64,000 nucleotides of DNA. It comes from Scatosoma sp045533485 (GTDB lineage Bacteria; Bacillota; Clostridia; Christensenellales; Borkfalkiaceae). A program made the translations under genes and the position numbers. Below are positions 1 to 8,942 of this stretch, piece after piece. The notes beneath the pieces were generated by a model. It was given only the letters and a program-made list of their open reading frames with translations. It did not search any database and was not told the origin of the DNA. The DNA is taken from NCBI GenBank assembly GCA_045533485.1, contig JAZSHX010000010.1:18057-82056 (forward strand), read 5' to 3'. Position 1 is the first letter of the stretch, and every line of letters begins with the position of its first letter.

Positions 1-1033
1 CGTGTTTTTGGGAATTGAAGATTATCAGCTTATGTTCCAAGCGTTGGAAAAATCCTACGCAGAAAATGTCCAACAAAATTTCGTGAAAAAAGGCAAGGAC
101 GCGTATTCGTTCGAAAGAGTTTTGACAACGGACGAACACGTGGCGTATTTAAAAATTGCCGATGGGTGCTATAACCATTGTACCTATTGTTTAATCCCCA
201 AAATCCGCGGTAAATACCGTTCGTATCCCATGGAACATTTGCTCCGCGAAGCGGAAGAGCTTGGCGAAATTGCGGAGCTGGTGCTTGTCGCGCAGGATAC
301 CACGCGCTACGGTGAAGATTTGTACGGGGAAAACAAGTTTGTGGAGCTTATTCAAAAGCTGTCGGCGCTTGAAAATATCCAAACGATACGGCTTTTGTAT
401 TGCTATCCTGACGTTATCGACGATAAACTTATCCACGAACTTAAAACTAACGATAAATTGCTCAAATATATCGATATTCCTTTGCAACACAGTGAAAGCA
501 GAGTGCTCAAGCTTATGAACCGCAAAGGCACAAGAGAGAAGTATTTATCGCTTATCAAGCGTTTGCAAACGGAAATTCCAAATATTGCCATTCGTTCCAC
601 GTTTATCAGCGGTTTTCCTACGGAAACGGAAGAAGAATTTTTGGCTATGCAGGATTTTTTAGAGCAAGCAAAGTTATTTAACTGCGGATTTTTCGCATAT
701 TCACGCGAACCGGATACGGGTGCGTATAGGTTAAAACCGCAGGTACACGGCAATACGAAAAACCGCCGTGTGCGCGCGTTATACCAAACGCAACGCGCCA
801 TCAGCAAAAAGCTGTTAAATACGTTTGTCGGCAAGCAAATCCAAGTGCTTTGCGACGGTATTGATTACGATAAGGGCTGTTTTGTCGGCCGCGCGTATTT
901 CAATGCTCCCGACATTGACGGAAAAGTGTATTTCCACGCGGCGGAAGCCATGCAAGGAGAAAGATACCAAGTGTGGATAGAAAGCGCGGACGATTATGAT
1001 TTATATGGAAAAACGGAGGATTATCAACCATGA
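1..1033 (+). CDS. rimO: Ribosomal protein S12 methylthiotransferase RimO (5' truncated by window)
   Basis: Radical-SAM methylthiotransferase that adds a methylthio group to an aspartate of ribosomal protein S12. The visible part starts inside the N-terminal UPF0004 domain, so the true start lies left of the window. The radical-SAM cluster motif is CxxxCxxC within YNHCTYCLIPKIRG. The C-terminal TRAM region ends with a typical RimO-like ESADDYDLYGK stretch, which separates it from MiaB; a separate MiaB is encoded at 32645. The stop overlaps the pgsA start (ATGA), indicating translational coupling. The rimO-pgsA-cinA-recA order is common in Firmicutes. Confidence 0.9.
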   Translation, partial: VFLGIEDYQLMFQALEKSYAENVQQNFVKKGKDAYSFERVLTTDEHVAYLKIADGCYNHCTYCLIPKIRGKYRSYPMEHLLREAEELGEIAELVLVAQDTTRYGEDLYGENKFVELIQKLSALENIQTIRLLYCYPDVIDDKLIHELKTNDKLLKYIDIPLQHSESRVLKLMNRKGTREKYLSLIKRLQTEIPNIAIRSTFISGFPTETEEEFLAMQDFLEQAKLFNCGFFAYSREPDTGAYRLKPQVHGNTKNRRVRALYQTQRAISKKLLNTFVGKQIQVLCDGIDYDKGCFVGRAYFNAPDIDGKVYFHAAEAMQGERYQVWIESADDYDLYGKTEDYQP

Positions 1034-1623
1034 ATTTACCTAACAAAATTTCCTTAACAAGAATTTGTATGATACCCGTATTCGTGCTTATTTTCTTTTT
1101 GCATGATCTGCCGTTTAATTACGGCATAGCGGCTATCATTTTCGTATTAGCTGCTTGTACCGATTTTATCGACGGACATATCGCCCGTTCGCGCAGTCTT
1201 GTCACCAACTTGGGCAAATTTTTAGACCCGATTGCCGACAAAGTGCTTGTAGCTACGGCTATGGTTTTAATTTTAAGCACCACGTCTCCGCTCTTTTGGG
1301 CATTCGGTAAATCCGCGCAAACAGTTTATATCATCACGGCAGTAAGTGTTTGCGTAATTTTAGCAAGAGAGCTTATTATCAGCGCGTTTAGACAAATCGC
1401 GGCGGCGAACGGCGTAGTGATGGCGGCGGAAAAGCTTGGTAAATACAAAACGGCTTGTCAAGACGTAGCTATTTTCGTGTTGCTTTTGGCAGCGGATTTG
1501 GGCAAAGCGGCAACCACGTTCGCTTGGATAGGGTTTGGCTTCTTTATGGCGGCAACCGTGCTCACCGTTTGGTCGGGCATTACCTACGTATGGAAGAATA
1601 GGCAAGTGCTTAAAGACGCATAA
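1030..1623 (+). CDS. pgsA: CDP-diacylglycerol-glycerol-3-phosphate 3-phosphatidyltransferase
   Basis: Integral membrane enzyme that makes phosphatidylglycerol phosphate from CDP-diacylglycerol and glycerol-3-phosphate, the first step to phosphatidylglycerol and cardiolipin. The CDP-alcohol phosphotransferase signature is complete at residues 48-70 (DGHIAR ... GKFLDPIAD), with the three metal-binding aspartates present. The 197 aa length and several hydrophobic helices fit the family. It overlaps rimO by 4 nt and is 25 nt upstream of cinA, so it probably belongs to the same transcript. Confidence 0.93.
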   Translation: MNLPNKISLTRICMIPVFVLIFFLHDLPFNYGIAAIIFVLAACTDFIDGHIARSRSLVTNLGKFLDPIADKVLVATAMVLILSTTSPLFWAFGKSAQTVYIITAVSVCVILARELIISAFRQIAAANGVVMAAEKLGKYKTACQDVAIFVLLLAADLGKAATTFAWIGFGFFMAATVLTVWSGITYVWKNRQVLKDA

Positions 1624-1648
1624 TTTGGCTGAAAGGTAGAAGGGCGCA

Positions 1649-2758
1649 ATGAGAAACGTATGTATCGTATGGCATAGAATAAACAGCGGTTTTGGGGCGA
1701 GCGAATACGCGTCGTTTTTGGACGATTTTCGCGCGCTTGGCTATCCCGTTGACGAAATGCGTACGCTTCTCACTGCGGATGAAAAGGCGTTTGATAAAGC
1801 AGTCGCCGATTTGAAAAGCAATTGTGACGTATTGCTAATTCTAACGGAATACGCATCCTTACCGATTGCGCAAAACCGCTTGATTGCGAGCGGCGCGTAC
1901 AAGCAAACAAACTTTCAGGCGAACGGCAACGGCGGCGGTATTTTCTACGAAAAAAACACCTGCCTTTTGTTATCCTTACAAACGCACGCAACGGGAAAAG
2001 GGTATTTGCAATCGGTGTGCGCGCCCTTTTTAGCGCAAAAATACGGAACGCGGCAGGGTAGCTTTACCCTTCGCAGTGTGGGTGCAAACAGAGAAAACGT
2101 AGAACGCTTGCTTGCGTACGCAAAAACGGTCGACAGCGGCTTGATGCGCTACGATCACACGCATTTGTACGGCGAAGATATTATTCGCGTGTTTTACGAC
2201 GAACGGGCGTCGAAAATGCTTGTCGACGATATAATGCGTGCGTTTTTAGACGGCTTGGGAGACACGGTGTACGCCATTGACGACACGCCGATAGAAAAAC
2301 AGCTTGTCGAGCTTTTGAAATTGCGCGGTAAAAAGATAAGCGTAGCCGAATCGTTTACGGGCGGCGGCATAGCGCAAAAAATCACGTCGGTATCTGGCGC
2401 AAGCGCCGTATATTTTGAAGGGTTAAACACCTATAACGAAGCTTCAAAAATCAAGCGTTTGGGCGTGACGGAATATACGCTGAAAACGCTTGGCGCAGTG
2501 TCGGATAAAACGGCGTACGAAATGGCGGTAGGGCTGCTTGCTACGGGCGATTGCGACGTAGCGGTGGCAACGACGGGCTTGGCTGGACCGAACACGGACA
2601 GGTCTATGCTTCCCGTAGGGCTTTGCTATATCGCCGTAGGCGCAGGCGATAAAGTAACGGTGTATCGCTATAAATTCGATGGTTCACGCGAAGAAATCAC
2701 GCAAACGGCAATTCGCTATGCAATGTTCTTGGCGTATAAACAGTTGAAAACGATGTAA
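1649..2758 (+). CDS. cinA: CinA family protein (degenerate N-terminal domain, PncC-type C-terminal domain)
   Basis: 369 aa against roughly 410 for full CinA. The C-terminal part (from about residue 215) is the CinA/PncC nicotinamide-nucleotide amidase fold, with the ESFTGG motif near residue 234 and an ATTGLAGP stretch. The usual glycine-rich AGPGG segment has become AGPNTDRS. The N-terminal half sits where the MoCF/COG1058 domain should be but does not show its usual motifs clearly. Location directly upstream of recA is the standard Firmicutes arrangement. Amidase activity is likely from family knowledge; N-terminal function is uncertain. Confidence 0.8.
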   Translation: MRNVCIVWHRINSGFGASEYASFLDDFRALGYPVDEMRTLLTADEKAFDKAVADLKSNCDVLLILTEYASLPIAQNRLIASGAYKQTNFQANGNGGGIFYEKNTCLLLSLQTHATGKGYLQSVCAPFLAQKYGTRQGSFTLRSVGANRENVERLLAYAKTVDSGLMRYDHTHLYGEDIIRVFYDERASKMLVDDIMRAFLDGLGDTVYAIDDTPIEKQLVELLKLRGKKISVAESFTGGGIAQKITSVSGASAVYFEGLNTYNEASKIKRLGVTEYTLKTLGAVSDKTAYEMAVGLLATGDCDVAVATTGLAGPNTDRSMLPVGLCYIAVGAGDKVTVYRYKFDGSREEITQTAIRYAMFLAYKQLKTM

Positions 2759-2806
2759 AATATATAATGTAAAGAAAAAAAATAAACAGGAGATAGATAA
2801 AACATT

Positions 2807-3838
2807 ATGGCAAACGAGAAAAACACGGAAAAGATGAAAGCGTTAGACGCGGTACTCTTGCAAATTGAAAAACAGTACGGCAAGGGTTCGATTATGCGTC
2901 TTGGCGACGAAGCAGGCAAGGCGGAAATTGAAGTAATTCCTTCCGGTTGCTTAACGCTGGATTTGGCACTTGGTATCGGCGGTTTTCCGCGCGGCAGAAT
3001 TATCGAAATTTATGGCCCCGAATCTTCAGGTAAAACGACGGTAGCGTTACACGCGATTGCGGAAGCGCAAAAAATGGGCGGCGTAGCGGCGTTTATCGAC
3101 GCGGAACATGCACTTGATCCCGTATATGCAAAGAAGCTTGGCGTAAACTTGGACGATTTGTACGTTTCGCAACCGGACACGGGCGAACAAGCGCTGGATA
3201 TTGCCGACGCACTGGTTAGAAGCTCAGCGGTGGATATCATCGTTATCGACTCCGTTGCGGCACTTACGCCCAAAGCGGAAATCGAAGGAGATATGGGCGA
3301 TTCGCACGTGGGCTTGCAGGCGCGTTTGATGTCGCAAGCGCTTAGAAAATTGACGGCAATCGTCAATAAATCGAAAACCTGCGTTATCTTCATCAACCAG
3401 CTTAGAGAAAAGGTAGGCGTTATGTTCGGCAGTCCTGAAACGACGCCCGGCGGTAAAGCGCTCAAATTCTATGCAAGCATCCGTTTGGACGTTCGTAAAA
3501 TGGACGTTTTGAAAGACGCGGAAGGTGCTATGGGTAACAGAACGAAGGCAAAAGTAGTGAAAAACAAGCTTGCGCCCCCGTTCCGTCAAGCGGAATTTGA
3601 CATCGTGTTCGGCGAAGGCATTTCGCAAGAAGGCTGTATCATCGACACGGGTGTGCAATACGAAGTTATCGGCAAAAGCGGTTCGTTCTTTAGCTACAAC
3701 GGCAATAAAGTGGCGCAAGGCAGAGAAAAAATGCGCAATTTCTTAAAGGATAATCCTGAGATACGCGCGGAAATCGAAGAGAAAATTAGAAATGCGGCAA
3801 AAGGCAATGTGAGCGAAGCGCAAGATAGCGTGGAATAA
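2807..3838 (+). CDS. recA: Recombinase RecA
   Basis: DNA strand-exchange ATPase that also triggers LexA autocleavage. Walker A is GPESSGKT at residues 70-77, and the L1/L2 regions around MFGSPETTPGG are intact. The 343 aa length is normal. A good Shine-Dalgarno (AGGAGAT) precedes the ATG. The gene follows cinA by 48 nt and ends in its own terminator at 3864. I did not find a clear LexA box just upstream. Confidence 0.98.
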   Translation: MANEKNTEKMKALDAVLLQIEKQYGKGSIMRLGDEAGKAEIEVIPSGCLTLDLALGIGGFPRGRIIEIYGPESSGKTTVALHAIAEAQKMGGVAAFIDAEHALDPVYAKKLGVNLDDLYVSQPDTGEQALDIADALVRSSAVDIIVIDSVAALTPKAEIEGDMGDSHVGLQARLMSQALRKLTAIVNKSKTCVIFINQLREKVGVMFGSPETTPGGKALKFYASIRLDVRKMDVLKDAEGAMGNRTKAKVVKNKLAPPFRQAEFDIVFGEGISQEGCIIDTGVQYEVIGKSGSFFSYNGNKVAQGREKMRNFLKDNPEIRAEIEEKIRNAAKGNVSEAQDSVE

Positions 3839-3863
3839 TGCGTAAAATACGATAAAAAATAAG

Positions 3864-3900
3864 AAATGCGGGGGGCAGGTATGCGTTCTCGCATTTTTTT
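3864..3900 (+). terminator. recA terminator
   Basis: Inverted arms AAATGCG (3864-3870) and CGCATTT (3890-3896) followed directly by a T run. The loop is rather long (19 nt). Confidence 0.7.
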
Positions 3901-3945
3901 TGTGAAAATTTTTATAAATATGCAAAACTATTTTCTTTCAAACCA

Positions 3946-3974
3946 TTGACTTTTTTATAATAATATTGTAAAAT
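3946..3974 (+). promoter_or_regulatory. Sigma-A promoter of rny
   Basis: TTGACT at 3946-3951, a 17 bp spacer and TAAAAT at 3969-3974. It is followed by an untranslated leader of about 85 nt before the chosen rny start. Confidence 0.75.
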
Positions 3975-4066
3975 ATAAGTAAGATAGAAATAATAATCAA
4001 ATTCGGATGAAAATCCGCGCTATATTAGTTTTATCCACATTAATTTTAATACAGGAGGCAAAAATT

Positions 4067-5680
4067 ATGCACAACACAAATTTTAGCATCCTGTTTCTCG
4101 CACCTAATATGACGTTGATAACGGTTCTTGTTGCCATTGCCGCGCTTGCGGTAGGCGCGCTCGTTGCATTGTTCGTTTACAAAAGCTTTGCTTTGAAAAA
4201 AGTGGGCTCCGCGCAAGAACAAGCGCGTAAAATTATGGACAATGCGGAAGCGGAAGCAGACCGTATTAGAACGCATGGAAAAGAAGAAAGCAAAAGAGTT
4301 TTGAAAGAAGCTTTGCTGGAAGCAAAGGAACAGGATTTAAAATTAAGAAACGAATTCGATCGCGAAACCAAGGAAAAGAAAGCGGAACTCCAAAAGATGG
4401 AACAACGCCTTGCGCAAAAGGAAGATGCGATTGACAAAAAGACGGAAGCCCTTGAACAACACAAGGAACAGCTTGTAAAGCAAGAAAACGAAGTTCGTGA
4501 GCTCAAAGAAAAACTCAATTCTCAACACGAACTTATGATTCAAGAGCTTGAAAAGGTTGCACAGCTTACCCGCGAAGAAGCAAAGCGTATTCTCACGGAA
4601 GAAATTTTAGACGCAACCCGTCACGAAGTAGCTGCGCAAGTGCGCAATATGGAACAGCAAGCCAAAGAAGAAGCGGATATCAACGCAAAGAAAATTATTT
4701 CGCTTGCTATTCAAAAATGCGCCGCGGACCAAGCGTCGGAAATCACCGTTTCCGTCGTACCCCTGCCCAGCGACGATATGAAAGCGCGTATCATCGGTAG
4801 AGAAGGCAGAAATATCCGCGCCCTTGAAAACGCAACGGGTATTGAATTGATTGTCGACGATACCCCCGAAGTAGTTATTTTGTCGGGCTTTGACCCCGTT
4901 CGCAGAGAAATTGCGCGCTTGTCGCTTGAAAAGCTTGTCAACGACGGTAGAATTCACCCTGCAAGAATTGAAGAAACGGTGGAAAAAGTTACCCGTGAAA
5001 TGGATTTGCAAATCAAGGAAGCTGGCGAAACGGCAGTGTTTGAAGCAGGCATTTTCGGTTTGCATCCCGAACTTATCAAATTGATCGGTCGTTTGAAATT
5101 TAGAACAAGCTACGGTCAAAACGTGTATAAGCACTCTATTGAAGTGGCTACGCTTGCAGGTCAAATGGCGGCAGAGCTTGGGCTTGACGTCAACTTTGCA
5201 AAACGCGCGGGCTTGCTCCACGATATCGGTAAAGCAGTTGACCAAGAACAGGAAGGCACGCATATTCAAATCGGTGCAGATTTGGCGAAGAAATACAAGG
5301 AAAACGCCAACATCGTCAACGCCATTATGGCGCATCACGGCGACGTAGAACCCAAAACGATTGAAGCAGTGCTTATTCAAGCAGCGGACGCAATTTCCGG
5401 CGCGCGCCCCGGCGCAAGACGTGAAATGGGCACGAACTACGTAAAACGTTTGGAAAAGCTTGAAGAAATTGCTTCCAGCTTCCGCGGCGTGGAAAAGAGC
5501 TACGCTATCCAAGCTGGTAGAGAAGTGCGCGTCATCGTCAAACCCGACCAAGTGGACGATGCACAAGCGTTGTTCTTGGCGAAGGATATCGCGAAAAAGA
5601 TTGAAACGGAGCTTGAATACCCCGGTCAAATTAAGGTCAACGTTATCCGCGAATTCCGCGGCGTTGAATACGCAAAATAA
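4067..5680 (+). CDS. rny: Ribonuclease Y
   Basis: Membrane-anchored endoribonuclease that starts mRNA decay in Firmicutes. I place the start at 4067 because ACAGGAGG precedes it; an in-frame ATG at 4007 has no ribosome site. This gives 537 aa, close to the usual 520. Order: one transmembrane helix near residues 14-37, a charged coiled coil (about 45-205), a KH domain around 235-300 (IIGREGRNIRALE), then an HD domain with the H...HD pair (LLHDIGKA near 384). The gene is monocistronic, with its own promoter and terminator. Confidence 0.95.
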   Translation: MHNTNFSILFLAPNMTLITVLVAIAALAVGALVALFVYKSFALKKVGSAQEQARKIMDNAEAEADRIRTHGKEESKRVLKEALLEAKEQDLKLRNEFDRETKEKKAELQKMEQRLAQKEDAIDKKTEALEQHKEQLVKQENEVRELKEKLNSQHELMIQELEKVAQLTREEAKRILTEEILDATRHEVAAQVRNMEQQAKEEADINAKKIISLAIQKCAADQASEITVSVVPLPSDDMKARIIGREGRNIRALENATGIELIVDDTPEVVILSGFDPVRREIARLSLEKLVNDGRIHPARIEETVEKVTREMDLQIKEAGETAVFEAGIFGLHPELIKLIGRLKFRTSYGQNVYKHSIEVATLAGQMAAELGLDVNFAKRAGLLHDIGKAVDQEQEGTHIQIGADLAKKYKENANIVNAIMAHHGDVEPKTIEAVLIQAADAISGARPGARREMGTNYVKRLEKLEEIASSFRGVEKSYAIQAGREVRVIVKPDQVDDAQALFLAKDIAKKIETELEYPGQIKVNVIREFRGVEYAK

Positions 5681-5691
5681 TGTAAAACACA

Positions 5692-5719
5692 AAAATCCCC
5701 TTGCAAAAGGGGATTTTTT
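5692..5719 (+). terminator. rny terminator
   Basis: Arms AAAATCCCC and GGGGATTTT around a short loop, followed by a T tract, 11 nt after the rny stop. Confidence 0.88.
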
Positions 5720-5768
5720 ATATAAAAATATTGCGAAAGAATACCTAAAAAACAAAAAAGATTTTCCT

Positions 5769-5796
5769 TTGCATTCCGCAAAATATATGCTATAAT
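5769..5796 (+). promoter_or_regulatory. Sigma-A promoter of the phosphotransferase gene
   Basis: TTGCAT at 5769-5774, a 16 bp spacer and a perfect TATAAT at 5791-5796, 29 nt before the start codon. Confidence 0.75.
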
Positions 5797-5825
5797 TATC
5801 GTATAAAAAACAAAGGGAAAACACT

Positions 5826-6896
5826 ATGGATTATTTACAAACGTATAAAAAACAAGCGGAAAGCTTTTGCTTAGAAGGCGAAATTGTATCCATCGAACCG
5901 TACGGCGAAGGGCACATCAACCTTACGTTGCTTGTGACGACCACGCAAAAACGTTACATTATGCAAAAAATGAACACGCGTGTATTTGCGGATTCCGACG
6001 CGCTTATGCGCAACATTTGCGGCGTTACCGAACATTTGCGTTCGCGCGGCGTAGAAACGCTCAACGTAATTCCGACCAAAGCAGGCGAACCGTTTTTAAA
6101 AGCGGAAGCAAACTATCGCGTGTACGCGTTCATTGAAAATACCGTCACCTATCAAACAGTTTCCAACGCGGAAGTTTTTAAAAAATCGGGCGCGGCGTTT
6201 GGGGAATTTCAAAATTATTTAGCAGAGTTTGACGCGTCCAAATTGACGGAAACGATTGCGCGTTTTCACGACACGCCCAACCGTTTTGCGCAATTTGAAA
6301 ACGCACTCAAAGCGGACAAAGTAGACAGAGCGAAAACCTGCCAAGAAGAAATTGCGTTTTTCTTGGAACGCAAGGACACCTATGCGAAAATTATGGACGG
6401 CTTGAAGGACGGTTCTATTCCCTTGCGCGTTACGCATAACGACACTAAACTCAACAATATCCTTATGGACGCGGAAACCAACGAAGCACGCGCGGTAATC
6501 GATTTGGATACCGTTATGCCCGGTTCGATGCTGTTCGATTTTGGCGATTCTATTCGCTTCGGCGCGTCTACGGCTTTGGAAGACGAACCCAACTTGGATA
6601 AGGTGCATTTCGATATTCGCTTGTTCCAAGCGTATGCAGAAGGGTATTGCAGTGCAGTGAAAGACAGTATCACACCCCGTGAAGCGGAATTGTTGCCTTA
6701 CGGCGCGTATTTGATGACGGCGGAATGCGGTATGCGTTTCTTGACGGACTATTTGTCGGGCGATACCTATTTTGCAACCAAATACCCAGAACATAACTTG
6801 GTGCGTTGCCGTACGCAAATGCGTTTGGCGGCGGAAATGCAAGCGCAATTTGCGCAAATGGATGCAATTATCCGTGAAATTTTAAACGCAAAATAA
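5826..6896 (+). CDS. APH-fold phosphotransferase, resembling N-acetylhexosamine 1-kinase (NahK)
   Basis: 356 aa protein of the aminoglycoside-phosphotransferase/choline-kinase fold. The catalytic loop HNDTKLNN (about residue 204) and the metal-binding stretch DLDTVMPG ... DFGDSIRFGA (about 226-240) match the NahK/LnpB-like branch, whose bifidobacterial members phosphorylate GlcNAc or GalNAc at C1. No sugar-metabolism gene lies beside it; it has its own promoter. The substrate is therefore inferred from motif resemblance only and could be another amino sugar or a different hydroxyl compound. Confidence 0.65.
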   Translation: MDYLQTYKKQAESFCLEGEIVSIEPYGEGHINLTLLVTTTQKRYIMQKMNTRVFADSDALMRNICGVTEHLRSRGVETLNVIPTKAGEPFLKAEANYRVYAFIENTVTYQTVSNAEVFKKSGAAFGEFQNYLAEFDASKLTETIARFHDTPNRFAQFENALKADKVDRAKTCQEEIAFFLERKDTYAKIMDGLKDGSIPLRVTHNDTKLNNILMDAETNEARAVIDLDTVMPGSMLFDFGDSIRFGASTALEDEPNLDKVHFDIRLFQAYAEGYCSAVKDSITPREAELLPYGAYLMTAECGMRFLTDYLSGDTYFATKYPEHNLVRCRTQMRLAAEMQAQFAQMDAIIREILNAK

Positions 6897-6910
6897 GAAT
6901 ATTGCAAAAA

Positions 6911-6959
6911 TCAAGCCAAAAGGTAAATTTTTTTCAAAAAAGTTTGCTTTTTGGCTTGA
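6911..6959. repeat. Long near-perfect inverted repeat between the kinase gene and tRNA-Thr
   Basis: Arms TCAAGCCAAAA (6911-6921) and TTTTGGCTTGA (6949-6959) extend inward with A/T-rich pairing (AAATTTTTT against AAAAAAGTTT), giving about 24 paired positions. The right arm overlaps the first bases of the tRNA-Thr -35 box. No T tract follows on the plus strand, so it is not an ordinary terminator. Confidence 0.7.
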
Positions 6960-6984
6960 CATTTTCATAAAATTTCAATATAAT
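6956..6984 (+). promoter_or_regulatory. Sigma-A promoter of tRNA-Thr
   Basis: TTGACA at 6956-6961, a 17 bp spacer and TATAAT at 6979-6984: a full consensus promoter 18 bp before the tRNA. Confidence 0.88.
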
Positions 6985-7001
6985 GGCATAGTAATATGTT
7001 T

Positions 7002-7077
<76 letters not shown>

Positions 7078-7081
7078 AAAT

Positions 7082-7110
7082 CCGACAAATGGTTGTCGGG
7101 TTTTTCTTTT
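7082..7110 (+). terminator. tRNA-Thr terminator
   Basis: CCGACAA (7082-7088), loop ATGG, TTGTCGG (7093-7099), then a T-rich run. Confidence 0.88.
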
Positions 7111-7126
7111 TTTCAATAAATATTGC

Positions 7127-7155
7127 TTGCATTTGTAATAAAAATATGTTACAAT
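7127..7155 (+). promoter_or_regulatory. Sigma-A promoter of fakA
   Basis: TTGCAT at 7127-7132, a 17 bp spacer and TACAAT at 7150-7155, with a leader of about 60 nt before the fakA start. Confidence 0.65.
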
Positions 7156-7221
7156 TATTAGGTCGTGAGTAAAAAGCACGGCGTTAACTATGATAAAAGG
7201 GCAAAGGAGTAATTTGCTTTT

Positions 7222-8886
7222 ATGCAATACGAAAGAAAGATAATTGACGGTCAGTTGTTTGCGAAAATGATTGCCGGCGGTATCGCCAACCTGAAGATGA
7301 ACGCGCAAGAAGTAAACGACTTGAACGTATTTCCCATTCCCGACGGAGACACGGGTGAAAATATGTATTTAACCCTGCAGGGCGGTTATGAAAGTATGCA
7401 AACACATACGGGCGATTCACTTGGGGAAATTTCCCATGCGGTAGCGCAAGGTATGCTGCTTGGCGCGCGCGGTAATTCGGGTGTAATTTTATCCCAACTT
7501 TTTTATGGGCTTGCGGAAGGACTGCACGGCTTGCAGGAAGCCACGCTGGAACAATTTACTTGCGCCTTGAAAGAAGGCGTGAAATGCGCGTACAGTGCCG
7601 TGGCGCACCCCGTGGAAGGCACGATTTTAACGGTAGCGCGCGAAGCGGTGGAAAACGTCGAAGCGTGTATCAACAAGCAAACGACCGTGGAAGAATTTTT
7701 CGTGGATTATTTAACGGAAATGAAAAAGTCGTTAGAAAAAACGCCTGATTTGCTTGCGGTGTTGAAAGAAGCAGGCGTAATCGACAGCGGCGGCGCAGGG
7801 CTTGTGTATATCACGGAAGGTTTTTGCAAGGCGCTTGGCGGAAAACAAATGCTTGACGAGCTTGCCGTATCGCAAACAAACGCAAGCAAAAGCATTGATT
7901 TTTCACGCTTTACAGCCGATAGCGTAATGCAATTTGGCTATTGCACGGAGCTGCTGTTACAGTTACAGCACGCCAAAACCGACGTCGCTAACTTTTCCAT
8001 AGACAATTTGATAACGCATTTACAAACGCTTGGCGATTCGGTGGTAGCGTTCAAAACGGGCACGATTGTTAAAATTCACGTGCATGCCTTTGAGCCGTGG
8101 CGCGTACTTGCGCACTGTCAACAGTACGGCGAATTTTTGACGGTCAAAATTGAAAATATGACCTTACAGCACAATGAAACGACGGAGCAAAAGCCCAAGA
8201 GGCAAAAACCGCAACGCGCCCGTCGCAAATACGCTACGATAGCCGTAGTTTCCGGCGCAGGACTTGTACGCACCTTTAAGGAAATGGGTGCGGATTACGT
8301 GATTGAAGGCGGTCAAACCAACAACCCGTCCGCCGAACAGTTTATGCAAGCTTTTGACGAAGTCAACGCCGACAATATCTTCGTGCTGCCCAACAACGGT
8401 AACGTGGTGTTAGCGGCAAAACAAGCGGCTTCCATCTACGATAAATCCAACGTGAAAGTGGTGGAAAGCAAAACGGTCGGCGCTGGCTATTCCGCGCTTT
8501 CTATGCTGGATTACAGCGCGGACGACGCAGATGAAATCGCCGCGCAAATGGAAGAAAGTATGCAAGCGACCGTAACGGGTATGGTGGCAAGATCCGTCCG
8601 CGACGCGTCTTTAGGCGGCGTGGAAGTGCAAAAGGACGCGTACATGGGCTTTACCGCGCAAACGATGTATACCTGTCAACCCACCAAAGTGCAGGCGGCG
8701 CTGTCGCTTGCGGAAAAGCTCAACGTAAAGGACAAGGATTTCGTAATTGCCGTCTACGGCAAAGACGTAACGCAGGACGAAAAGCAAGCGTTTATGGGGC
8801 AGATTTCCGAAGCGTATCCGCGCTTGGAAATTTACGAAATTGACGGTGAGCAAGACGTGTACGATTTCTTGCTTATCATTGAATAA
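7222..8886 (+). CDS. fakA: Fatty acid kinase catalytic subunit FakA (YloV, DAK2 domain)
   Basis: ATP-dependent kinase that phosphorylates fatty acids bound to a FakB/DegV-type carrier, feeding exogenous or recycled acyl chains to PlsX/PlsY. The N-terminal DhaL-type nucleotide domain shows LNVFPIPDGDTGENM (about residues 31-45) and GARGNSGVILSQ (about 80-91), with the magnesium-binding aspartates. The C-terminal half is the FakA middle and FakB-binding region. The 554 aa length matches B. subtilis YloV (553 aa). No asp23 or recG neighbour lies here; the gene is monocistronic and faces groEL. Confidence 0.9.
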   Translation: MQYERKIIDGQLFAKMIAGGIANLKMNAQEVNDLNVFPIPDGDTGENMYLTLQGGYESMQTHTGDSLGEISHAVAQGMLLGARGNSGVILSQLFYGLAEGLHGLQEATLEQFTCALKEGVKCAYSAVAHPVEGTILTVAREAVENVEACINKQTTVEEFFVDYLTEMKKSLEKTPDLLAVLKEAGVIDSGGAGLVYITEGFCKALGGKQMLDELAVSQTNASKSIDFSRFTADSVMQFGYCTELLLQLQHAKTDVANFSIDNLITHLQTLGDSVVAFKTGTIVKIHVHAFEPWRVLAHCQQYGEFLTVKIENMTLQHNETTEQKPKRQKPQRARRKYATIAVVSGAGLVRTFKEMGADYVIEGGQTNNPSAEQFMQAFDEVNADNIFVLPNNGNVVLAAKQAASIYDKSNVKVVESKTVGAGYSALSMLDYSADDADEIAAQMEESMQATVTGMVARSVRDASLGGVEVQKDAYMGFTAQTMYTCQPTKVQAALSLAEKLNVKDKDFVIAVYGKDVTQDEKQAFMGQISEAYPRLEIYEIDGEQDVYDFLLIIE

Positions 8887-8898
8887 ATACAATCAAAA

Positions 8899-8928
8899 AA
8901 AGACGGCTACCGTTTGGTAACCGTCTTT
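8899..8928. terminator. Bidirectional terminator between fakA and groL
   Basis: AAAGACGG-c-TACC and GGTA-a-CCGTCTTT form a strong stem with A/T runs on both sides, serving the two convergent genes. Confidence 0.88.
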
Positions 8929-8942
8929 AATTTTATCTTGGA

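Noticed and set aside
3250..3838. recA as an insertion site or intein host
   Set aside because: The RecA reading frame is continuous and of normal length (343 aa); no intein or intron is present.
4007..4066. Upstream in-frame ATG extending RNase Y
   Set aside because: No ribosome site at 4007, whereas ACAGGAGG precedes the ATG at 4067, and the shorter form has the normal RNase Y start with a membrane helix.
4607..5824. A 405-codon minus-strand frame opposite rny
   Set aside because: It lies antisense to a certain rny gene, is Phe/Arg-rich as expected for a mirror frame, and shows no recognisable domain.
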